This document shows positions 57,459 through 64,000 of a stretch of 64,000 bases of DNA, piece after piece. The notes under the pieces were generated by a model. It was not told the origin of the DNA. It saw nothing but the letters and a program-made list of their open reading frames with translations, and made no database searches. The number at the start of each line of letters is the position of its first letter. Within the stretch, counting starts at the first letter, position 1. The position numbers and the translations under genes were made by a program. The DNA comes from Hyphomicrobium sp. (GTDB lineage Bacteria > Pseudomonadota > Alphaproteobacteria > Rhizobiales > Hyphomicrobiaceae): the NCBI GenBank assembly GCA_017512425.1, contig JAFWGI010000004.1, forward strand, positions 1 through 64,000. Reading direction: 5' to 3'.

Positions 57459-58718
57459 TCAGCGTTTAAGCCTCCTGGCTCTGCTGGCCCGCCGTTTACG
57501 TTCCCAAATAACGACACCAGTGATCGACAGCATAACGACGACCAGCCCCATGATGCAAATAATCACACGGCCGGCAAAACCTAAGATTTGTCCGGAGTGA
57601 ATTGGAAACTGCCAATCCATGAATTTGTCTGCGGCCGTCCCCCCATCGTAGCCGCCGCTCGCAATGTACGCGCCAGTACGATCGTCGACAAACAAATCGA
57701 GTGATCGGAGCTTAAACAATTCGTACCCGATACCCTCCGACCGGAAACCCACCCTGTAAATCCGGTACGTTGGATAGTGCATCACGAAATCAACGCGCAT
57801 GTCTCGTGAAATCTCAGGCACCTGCTCCAGGCCCTTAGCCAGTGCCTTGTTGAAACCGATGAGCTGCTCACGCGGCGTCGGCGTCTGTTCTATCATCAAA
57901 TCGGTTGGGTATTCGGTCACTTGTCCGAACAACGAGACGACGGGCCGGAAGACTTCTTCACGAAGATTGAGGTACACGCTCGAAAACGCCATCAGAGCCA
58001 ATAAGGTCCATGTCCACAGCGCTCCCGCCCGGTGCAAATCGAATTTGACGCGATAAGCGCTGCCTGTTGTCTTGATCTTCCATGCCGGCCACCAGCGTGA
58101 CCACCAACTTTTCTCAAGCCGCCGCATCACCGAGGGAGCACGCGACGCCGAAGGTGCACGACGCAACGGAAGCGTCAGATAGAACCCGACAAAGCAATCG
58201 ATAAACCAAACGATCGCTGCAATCCCGAAAAGCCACACGCCCCACTGCCCCGGAATCAGCAAAGTGTAATGCAGCCGGTAGATCATCGGCATGAAGTGCG
58301 GCGCGTCGAACTGGATGGCTCCCCAGGTTCGCGTGCCAAGAACACGCGCGTCGTAGGGATCAACGTACATTTCGCTGAAGTCGAGCGGCTGCGCACCGGC
58401 CTTCAAATCGAAATCGACGACAGCGCTATCGCCCGGCCGAATATTGGTGGTAACCGAGCGGACGTACGCGCTCGGATAGGCCGCCTCGACACGCGTCACC
58501 AATTCGTCAGGCGAGAGCATCTCCTGATTGCGGACAGGCACGCGGACAAGGCCGGGATTGAGCCAAGCGTTGAGCTCGTTGTTGAATGCCAGTAGCGAGC
58601 CTGTCAGGCCAGCCACGATCAAAAAAAATGCAATAAAAAGTCCCGCCCAGCGATGAACCAGCATCCAAATCGGGCGCCAGGCGATCTGCCTCAGCGAGAC
58701 TGGCTTGTAGAACAGCAC
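57459..58718 (-). CDS. PepSY-associated membrane protein (iron-linked)
   Basis: The 419-residue protein has an N-terminal helix with the LVHRWAGLFIAFFLIVAGLTGS signature, a PepSY domain in the periplasm (DELVTRVEAAYPSAYVRSVT), and three more helices (FGIAAIVWFIDCFVGFYLTLPL; WTWTLLALMAFSS; VIICIMGLVVVMLSITGVVIWERKRR). Family members sit next to siderophore receptors and are thought to reduce or process ferric siderophores. The gene follows the receptor gene directly (they share base 58718), so they form one transcript. Confidence 0.88.
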   Translation of the reverse strand: MLFYKPVSLRQIAWRPIWMLVHRWAGLFIAFFLIVAGLTGSLLAFNNELNAWLNPGLVRVPVRNQEMLSPDELVTRVEAAYPSAYVRSVTTNIRPGDSAVVDFDLKAGAQPLDFSEMYVDPYDARVLGTRTWGAIQFDAPHFMPMIYRLHYTLLIPGQWGVWLFGIAAIVWFIDCFVGFYLTLPLRRAPSASRAPSVMRRLEKSWWSRWWPAWKIKTTGSAYRVKFDLHRAGALWTWTLLALMAFSSVYLNLREEVFRPVVSLFGQVTEYPTDLMIEQTPTPREQLIGFNKALAKGLEQVPEISRDMRVDFVMHYPTYRIYRVGFRSEGIGYELFKLRSLDLFVDDRTGAYIASGGYDGGTAADKFMDWQFPIHSGQILGFAGRVIICIMGLVVVMLSITGVVIWERKRRASRARRLKR

Positions 58719-61006
58719 TAAAAGTCTGTCGTCATTGAAAGATAATACGTACGTGGGCCGCCCAAGGAGAAGAAGGAATCAGACGCGACGTTCCAATATT
58801 GCTCGTCGGTCAAATTCTCGACTTCAAACCTGAATGTCGTTGGTGTCCCAGCGATGTCGGTCACATAACGCAAGCCGGCTTCCAAACGCGTCCAATCCGG
58901 CATGGCGCGGGTATTTTCTGCATCCAGGAAGTTGTCATCCGTGTAAATGATGCGACCCGTTACTGTAAGTCCAGGCACAAAGGCGAGATCATATTCGGCG
59001 CTGAGATTGACCTGAACATCTGGCACGCCAGCCGGTGTGTTTCCGTCCGTAGCTCCGCCCGCAGATCCTTCGATTTTTGCGTTGTAGAACGTAACGCCAC
59101 CAAGCAGACGGAAGCCGGGCATGACCTCCCCAAACACGTTCAGCTCCACGCCACGATTGATCGTTGTCCCATCGACGCTGACGGCTAACGTCACAGGATC
59201 ATTGATGACGTTTTGCTGAGTGATCTCGAAGAATCCGACGGTCGTGCCGAACTTGCCGAAGTCATATTTGACACCCGCTTCCTTCTGCTCGTTGACGCTT
59301 GGCGGAAACAGTCTCCCAAAAGTCGGCGAGGTCGGCTCGGTGTCGGACGGGCCTTGCACAAGACCCTCGATGTACGAGCCATAGACCGACATACCGGGCA
59401 ACGGTTTAACAACAAGGCCGAAAGCCGGCGTGACCGCATGTGCCTCGTAAGAATTGAGCGGCGTCCCGGCGTCAAACGTGTCTTCTTCAATTTGCTGGTA
59501 CCGCACGCCAGCGGTGAATTTTACGCGATCGCCGAAGAACGACATCGTATCCGCGAGGCCGTATCCCGTAAGCGTGAAATCGCGAATCTTTTGGTAGTTT
59601 CCAAGGTGTGGGTTTGCGATGGGAGCGACAACGGCCGGATTATAGAGGTTTGAGGGAAACTGTCCGAGGTCCGCGAACGCTTCTTCACGCGTCTCGTTAT
59701 ACAGGTTGGCCGAGAGTGCGAGCGCGTGCCCGATCGAGCCAGTTTCAAACCGGTGCCGGAGGCTCAGCTGAGCGCCTTGCCGTACAATGTCCTGCTCAAG
59801 ATCACTGATGCTCGCGGTGTAGTCGCCAGCTTCGTTGGTCAGAAACGCGAAGCGCTGGCCGAACTCCCGCCGGAAGTCTTTGGCAGCGCCGTAAGCCGCC
59901 GTGAGCGTCGTATCCGGTGTCAGATCGTATTCGGCTTTAAGCAGACCGTACACGGTATCGGAACCGGATTCCTCCCACGGATAGGCGACGTTAGAAGAGC
60001 CGTTTGGCGCGATCGGGATCGCGCCGCCTGCGCCAAAGATGGTGGGGCTGCCATTCTGAGTGTTGCGTTGGACGCCGAAATCGAATGTCGTGCGGAAACG
60101 ATCTCCTTTGTAGTCGAGAGCGATCGCGGCCGTGCCGACCTCTTCCGACGAGTTGTCGATCGCCGTATCGCCTTCGCGATAGGCGATGTTGGCGCGTGCC
60201 CCGAATTCCTTGTCCACCCCGTAACGGCGGCCGACGTCGAGATGTGAGCCGACGACGCCGTCTGAAGCATAGCTTGTCGTCACGCGCGTCACTGGATCGA
60301 TGGTTGCGCGCTTTGGAACATAGTTGATGGTGCCGAAGCCTGCGCCTTCCGGCGACGCGCCGTTGAGCAACGCCGAAGGACCGAGCAGAACTTCGACGCG
60401 TTCGATTGAATACAGTGTCTGGCTCAAGAACGGGCCGACACCGTAGACACCGTCGAACGATCGATCGTCGATACGAAATCCGCGCACGACAAGCTGGTCG
60501 GTGTTGCTATAGCGATTGAGATTGGATCGAATAGAAGGATTGCTATCGACCACGTCCGACAGACGCTGCGCCTGCTGGTCCTGAATAAATTTCTCGGTAT
60601 ATGCCGTCGTGCTAAATGGTACGTCGAATACGCCTACTTGGCCGAGGAGTCCGAGGGACTGTCCGGTTGCTACCTGGCCACCAGAATAGGCAGGCGCGGG
60701 ATTGCCAATCGTTTTCGTCGTGTTGAGCGTTGTCTCAGCGGCCGTTGATGACTCCGAAACCGTGTCGACGACGGTACCTTGCGGAGGCGCGACTGTCGCT
60801 GGTTCTGACACGACAGGTTTCTGCTTCGCCTTTTTGGTCGTCTTCTTCTTGGCATTTTGGTTGGCAGTCGTCACTTCGATCGTCGGCAATTGCGCGCCCG
60901 GCTGGTCCGCTTTCGGGGCGTTGCCTTGAGCTTCCTGCGCCGTGCTGGATTGGAAGCTGCCAGCACATATAAGCAAACCGGCTAACGCGCGTAGAAATAG
61001 CTTCAT
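58718..61006 (-). CDS. TonB-dependent siderophore receptor
   Basis: The 762-residue outer membrane receptor has a signal peptide (to about QSSTAQ), a Lys-rich region next to the TonB box LPTIEVTTA, a plug domain (DVVDSNPSIRSNLNRYS, VRGFRIDDRSFDG, GPSALLNGASPEGAGFGTINYVPKRA), and a barrel ending in TYYLSMTTDF. ATG 61006 follows GGGGCGGA; the frame starts at 61033. Similarity is to ferric siderophore receptors (FhuE/FpvA-like). The operator at 61033-61057 suggests iron control, and the PepSY gene follows it. Confidence 0.92.
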   Translation of the reverse strand: MKLFLRALAGLLICAGSFQSSTAQEAQGNAPKADQPGAQLPTIEVTTANQNAKKKTTKKAKQKPVVSEPATVAPPQGTVVDTVSESSTAAETTLNTTKTIGNPAPAYSGGQVATGQSLGLLGQVGVFDVPFSTTAYTEKFIQDQQAQRLSDVVDSNPSIRSNLNRYSNTDQLVVRGFRIDDRSFDGVYGVGPFLSQTLYSIERVEVLLGPSALLNGASPEGAGFGTINYVPKRATIDPVTRVTTSYASDGVVGSHLDVGRRYGVDKEFGARANIAYREGDTAIDNSSEEVGTAAIALDYKGDRFRTTFDFGVQRNTQNGSPTIFGAGGAIPIAPNGSSNVAYPWEESGSDTVYGLLKAEYDLTPDTTLTAAYGAAKDFRREFGQRFAFLTNEAGDYTASISDLEQDIVRQGAQLSLRHRFETGSIGHALALSANLYNETREEAFADLGQFPSNLYNPAVVAPIANPHLGNYQKIRDFTLTGYGLADTMSFFGDRVKFTAGVRYQQIEEDTFDAGTPLNSYEAHAVTPAFGLVVKPLPGMSVYGSYIEGLVQGPSDTEPTSPTFGRLFPPSVNEQKEAGVKYDFGKFGTTVGFFEITQQNVINDPVTLAVSVDGTTINRGVELNVFGEVMPGFRLLGGVTFYNAKIEGSAGGATDGNTPAGVPDVQVNLSAEYDLAFVPGLTVTGRIIYTDDNFLDAENTRAMPDWTRLEAGLRYVTDIAGTPTTFRFEVENLTDEQYWNVASDSFFSLGGPRTYYLSMTTDF

Positions 61007-61032
61007 TCCGCCCCGTCCGCTATCGATAATCA

Positions 61033-61057
61033 TTAGTTGAATTATTTCGTCAACTAA
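61033..61057 (-). promoter_or_regulatory. Iron-responsive-operator-like palindrome
   Basis: TTAGTTGA, 9 bases, TCAACTAA: a perfect 8-bp dyad that contains TGA-N9-TCA, the pattern of the rhizobial iron-responsive operator bound by RirA. The adjoining GATAATCATTA also looks like half a Fur box. It lies 27 bases before the receptor start, a good place for repression. Confidence 0.6.
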
Positions 61058-61864
61058 CGGCTACACTCGTTCAGAAGAACGTGGCAATGGGGTAGGGATC
61101 GCCATGTAGGAAAAATCACGATGCGTGGCACCATGGCATCAAAACCCATAGTGGGCATTTCGAATATTCTTTGGAACAAGCTCGTGCATGAAGGCTGATT
61201 GCAACAGCACGCTACAGTCGTGACGTCCCAATGGCTGCCATCGGGGGGCGCTGAGCGGTGCCAACGGCACCACGTCCAGACCGGAAAGCCGCGGCAGGGC
61301 GCGACGATCCCAATCGTGTCTGCCCTCACTCGGCTTTCGCCAACCAGACGCCGGAGGAGTTCCGAGACCACCATATCGCCCTTGCCGTGACGGACGATCA
61401 GGTCCAGAAATTTAGCCCAGGACTCACCCTCTCACTGGATGGCGACAAGGGTCGCAGGTCACGTCGCAAACCGACTGATTTTCCAAACATCAGCGCGACG
61501 CGGGAGCGGTTTTAATTTTGCAAACTGCGGAAATTGAGCCGTTGCTAGCTATGCGTAATCGTGCCGGATTGCGCCAAAGCCAGCGACCAGTTCGGTACTA
61601 CGGAAAATTGCGCAGCGAACCGCGGTCTCATCGTCGAATTCGTCAATCTCATAGTTGCCGTTTTCAGACACCAGCCGAGACGATCGACGAACACTTGCTT
61701 TCGAAATGCCTGCAGGCGCAAGACGACTTGACTATCGACTTCGTGGTTATCGATAATTGCTGCGTGTACGTTTTTACCGGCCATCCCGACCTCACACCAT
61801 TTGATGCGGGGGCATAGCATAGTCGGGCGCTGTTTTTTCTAATTGTCGATAGAATAGGAGCCTT
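61058..61864. other. Decayed region between the iron operon and the cas3 fragment
   Basis: About 800 bases without a supported gene. Short frames (61258-61515 plus, 61518-61817 plus, 61054-61374 minus) have no clear family. The minus frame contains TIGIVAPCRG, faintly like a superfamily 1 helicase motif. The stretch probably holds eroded genes from the acquired segment. An AT-rich patch before 61865 may be the old promoter of the cas3 fragment. Confidence 0.5.
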
Positions 61865-62539
61865 ATGACCTTCGCTGCGCCGTGGGGCAAAAGCGATCGA
61901 GAATTTGGCGTACGTCATCATCTCGCGCATCATTGTGCGGATGTTGCCGCGACGTTCTTGGTTATGACACATCTTCCGGCCATCCGCTCGAGGATGGAGA
62001 AGGCTGCCGGTCGCGCACTGACTCGTGTTGAAATTGATCGGCTTGGCGTGCTGGTATTTCTTCACGACATCGGCAAACTCTTCCCGAGCTTTCAAGCCAA
62101 GGCTTGGCCGAGCGGAAGTTGGAATGGAGAACTGTCAGGACACGTGCTCGAGGCGATTGATGTTCTAGTCCGGCTCGATGAACGATCTGTTGCAGCCGCT
62201 CTACACGTTCATCGGGTCCAACAATGGCAAAATGAAACAGGCTTGTTCGATGCGGTCCTAGCTCATCATGGCCGCCCAGCTGTGGACGCGGGGGACAGGC
62301 GCGCTCAAATGCGGGCGCGATGGCGTACGGTTGGCAAGTATGACCCGACGCAGTCAGCTATTGAGATCGGGCAGGTGATGTCGTCATGGTTTGCGACGGC
62401 CTTCTCGGAGACGGATCGACAATTGCCGAGCACCGCGGAGTTCGAGCATCTCTTCGCCGGACTGACCGCGCTCGCCGATTGGATTGGCTCCAGTCGCCCA
62501 ATTGCCAGCTACGCAACCGAACTGAACTGCACGTTCTGA
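61865..62539 (+). pseudogene. cas3: cas3 fragment: HD nuclease domain of a type I CRISPR Cas3
   Basis: Residues 1-215 match the N-terminal HD nuclease of Cas3: PWGKSDREFGVRHHLAHHCADVA, FLHDIGKLFPSFQAKAW (HD at 67-68), LHVHRVQQW, LAHHGRP, and TALADWIGSSRP (204-212). All metal-binding His and Asp positions seem intact. A whole Cas3 of this type is about 850-900 residues, but here the frame stops at 224, eight residues past a join with an inverted cas5 fragment; the helicase is missing. The start codon ATG 61865 is natural. It could be a free-standing Cas3'', but no helicase or Cascade genes are near. Confidence 0.75.
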
Positions 62540-62769
62540 ATGTCGCGCAACACGCCGATAATTGGTTCACGCTCCCGGCGTGCAGCGAAAATGAGGCGAT
62601 CCTGCAGATCCTGATGCGCCTGCCGCTCGGTGCGATCATAACCGAGAGCATTGGCAAAGAGCCCGGTTAGAGCAGAGAGAGCAGGAAAATCGAATGTAAC
62701 GCCGATATGGTCGATAATGACGCCACCGAATGCAACGAGCGGCGCCTCCAGGCGGACAACAAGCCAGCG
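62524..62769 (-). pseudogene. cas5: cas5 fragment (Cascade subunit), inverted
   Basis: A minus-strand frame encodes WLVVRLEAPLVAFGG, then DFPALSALTGLFANALGYDR, then LQDRLIFAARRERE and LRDIQNVQF. This is the N-terminal third of a Cas5 of the I-E kind, in order and spacing. The frame has no start codon of its own: upstream it runs straight into the CRISPR repeat at 62771-62800. Downstream it ends where the cas3 fragment ends. So both ends of cas5 are lost and it faces cas3, unlike any working operon. Confidence 0.65.
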
Positions 62770-62770
62770 G

Positions 62771-62869
62771 CGGGTCGATCTCCGCGCCTGCGGAGGAGCC
62801 CTGCGCCCTGAACGCTGCAATCGACCGCGCCACGATCATGGCTCCTCCGCAGGCGCGGAGATCGACCCG
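62771..62869. CRISPR. Remnant CRISPR repeats: two 29-30 bp repeats in opposite orientation
   Basis: 62771-62800 and 62840-62869 are exact reverse complements over 30 bases. Each has an inner CTCCGC-GCCT-GCGGAG stem. Read from 62840, the 29-base unit starts GGCTCCTCCGC and ends GAGATCGACCC, close to the G-TTCCCCGC...GCGGGGATAAACCG type I-E repeat in length, stem position and GAT-xx-ACC end. The 39 bases between them are about spacer size. In a real array the repeats would be direct, so one has been inverted. Confidence 0.65.
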
Positions 62870-62942
62870 GCGTATTCGGACAATGTTGCGGTCGCGCTCT
62901 GGCTGAACTCGGCTCACCAATCTTTTCAAAATATTCGGCAGA

Positions 62943-62981
62943 TTTTTATCCCGGTGTCAGCCAGCGCGGCCGGCACCGGGG
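62943..62981 (-). terminator. Rho-independent terminator after gcvP
   Basis: Read on the minus strand: CCCGGTG ... CACCGGG with an inner GCC...GGC stem, then ATAAAAATC, that is an A/T tail rather than a pure T-run. It lies 8 bases after the gcvP stop. Confidence 0.5.
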
Positions 62982-62988
62982 TAGCATC

Positions 62989-64000
62989 TCATTCGGCGGC
63001 TTCGTCGTAGTGCTCCAGAGGAGGGCATGCGCATACGAGGTTGCGGTCGCCGTGGGCGTTGTCGACGCGGTTGACCGGCGCCCAGTACTTGTCGACGCGG
63101 AACGCACCCGGCGGGAAGCACGCGACTTCGCGCGAATACGGCCGGTCCCACGCGCCGACGAGATCTTCGACGGTGTGCGGCGCGTTCTTCAGCGGATTGT
63201 TCTTGCGATCGCTGCGGCCTTCTTCGATGGCGCGGGCTTCTTCGCGGATCGAAAGCATCGCATCGCAGAAGCGGTCCAGCTCGGCTTTTGTTTCCGACTC
63301 TGTCGGCTCGATCATCAGCGTTCCGGCAACCGGCCAACTCATCGTCGGCGCGTGGAAGCCGGAATCGATCAGCCGCTTGGCGATATCGTCGACGGTCACG
63401 CCCGCGCTTTCAACAAGCGGCCGCGTATCGATGATGCACTCATGCGCGACGTATCCGTTACGGCCGCGATACAGGATCGGGTAGGCCTTTTCCAGCCGCT
63501 TGGCGATGTAGTTGGCGTTGAGGATTGCGACGCGCGTCGCCTGCGTCAGGCCGCGGCCCCCCATCAGAAGAATATAGCTCCACGAAATCGGAAGGATCGA
63601 TGCGGAGCCATAGGGCGCGGCCGAAACCGTAAATTCGCGGCCATCCGTTTCCGGATGCCCGGGCAGGAATGGGATCAGGTGCGACTTGACGCCGATTGGT
63701 CCCATGCCCGGCCCGCCGCCGCCATGCGGAATGCAGAACGTCTTGTGCAGGTTGAGATGACTAACGTCCGAGCCGATTTCGCCGGGCTTCGCCATCCCGA
63801 CGAGCGCGTTGAGATTGGCGCCGTCCATGTAGACCTGACCGCCGTGCTCATGTGTGATGTCGCACAATTCGCGCACGGTCTCTTCAAATACGCCGTGCGT
63901 CGACGGGTATGTGATCATGCAGGCCGCTAGACGGCCGGCATGCGCTTTGGCCTTGGCGCGGAAATCCTCGACGTCGATATTGCCGCTCTTGTCGGTGCCG
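62989..64000 (-). CDS. gcvP: Glycine dehydrogenase (decarboxylating), C-terminal part
   Basis: GcvP is the P-protein of the glycine cleavage system; it decarboxylates glycine and passes the aminomethyl group to the H protein. The window holds the last 336 codons. The PLP-binding Lys is in [18 protein letters not shown], preceded by [13 protein letters not shown], and the end has [15 protein letters not shown] and the [15 protein letters not shown] block. The frame is open to the window edge, so the gene continues beyond it. Confidence 0.95.
   Translation of the reverse strand, partial: GTDKSGNIDVEDFRAKAKAHAGRLAACMITYPSTHGVFEETVRELCDITHEHGGQVYMDGANLNALVGMAKPGEIGSDVSHLNLHKTFCIPHGGGGPGMGPIGVKSHLIPFLPGHPETDGREFTVSAAPYGSASILPISWSYILLMGGRGLTQATRVAILNANYIAKRLEKAYPILYRGRNGYVAHECIIDTRPLVESAGVTVDDIAKRLIDSGFHAPTMSWPVAGTLMIEPTESETKAELDRFCDAMLSIREEARAIEEGRSDRKNNPLKNAPHTVEDLVGAWDRPYSREVACFPPGAFRVDKYWAPVNRVDNAHGDRNLVCACPPLEHYDEAAE

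Noticed and set aside
61054..61374. Minus frame with TIGIVAPCRG, like a superfamily 1 helicase motif
   Set aside because: A single weak motif, no Walker A or flanking helicase sequence; too little for a call.
61865..62539. Functional stand-alone Cas3'' nuclease
   Set aside because: Possible, but the frame ends at a junction with an inverted cas5 piece and no other cas gene is near, so a remnant fits better.
62771..62869. Simple terminator or transposon-end reading of the inverted pair
   Set aside because: No T-run follows, no transposase is near, and the 29-bp unit with inner stem and the adjoining cas fragments fit CRISPR repeats better.

Overview
The window looks like chromosomal DNA of a high-GC alphaproteobacterium of the Hyphomicrobiales, perhaps Hyphomicrobium-like. 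The reasons are the LpxI (not LpxH) lipid A branch, an alphaproteobacterial porin, LexA boxes of the GTTC-N7-GTTC type, a TGA-N9-TCA iron operator and an HWE-type histidine kinase. The genus is an inference from gene content only. No phage or insertion sequence is intact here.

Layout. 1-11242 is one envelope operon: uppS (end only), cdsA, dxr, rseP, bamA, lpxD, fabZ, lpxA, lpxI, lpxB. It makes isoprenoid precursors, CDP-diacylglycerol and lipid A, and assembles the outer membrane. Its lpxI has a duplicated, decayed C-terminal domain. Citrate synthase and glutamyl-tRNA synthetase follow on the minus strand, then comEC and lexA. 17396-18223 is non-coding and holds a LexA box, dispersed repeats and a molybdenum-box-like dyad. 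The dyad lies before a three-gene operon: TonB-dependent receptor, molbindin, secreted protein. I read this as a molybdenum (or tungsten) uptake operon. A porin, a sensor kinase, tonB and several small secreted proteins come next, up to about 33 kb, with a K+ channel, a rhomboid protease, a MOSC protein and a MaoC dehydratase.

33.5-36.1 kb is accessory: a dispersed repeat, a DUF5131 + TcmP two-gene module of unknown role, and a palindromic repeat. uvrA (with a palindromic repeat inserted in frame) and ssb each have a LexA box, so with lexA this makes three SOS sites. 40.1-41.1 kb is gene-free and rich in palindromes. 41-56.7 kb is mostly housekeeping: ssb, cytochrome c, gyrA, a Crp/Fnr regulator and ompW flanking two FNR-type boxes, coaD, an alkyltransferase-like gene, two cyclophilins, queA and tgt (tRNA queuosine), and an EamA exporter.

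After tRNA-Lys(UUU) at 57.0 kb lies a segment that looks acquired: a PepSY-protein/TonB-receptor iron operon under an IRO-like operator, 800 bp of decayed sequence, then a wreck of a type I-E CRISPR-Cas locus (cas3 HD fragment, inverted cas5 fragment, two CRISPR repeats facing each other). It ends just before gcvP, near a short copy of the tRNA 3' end.
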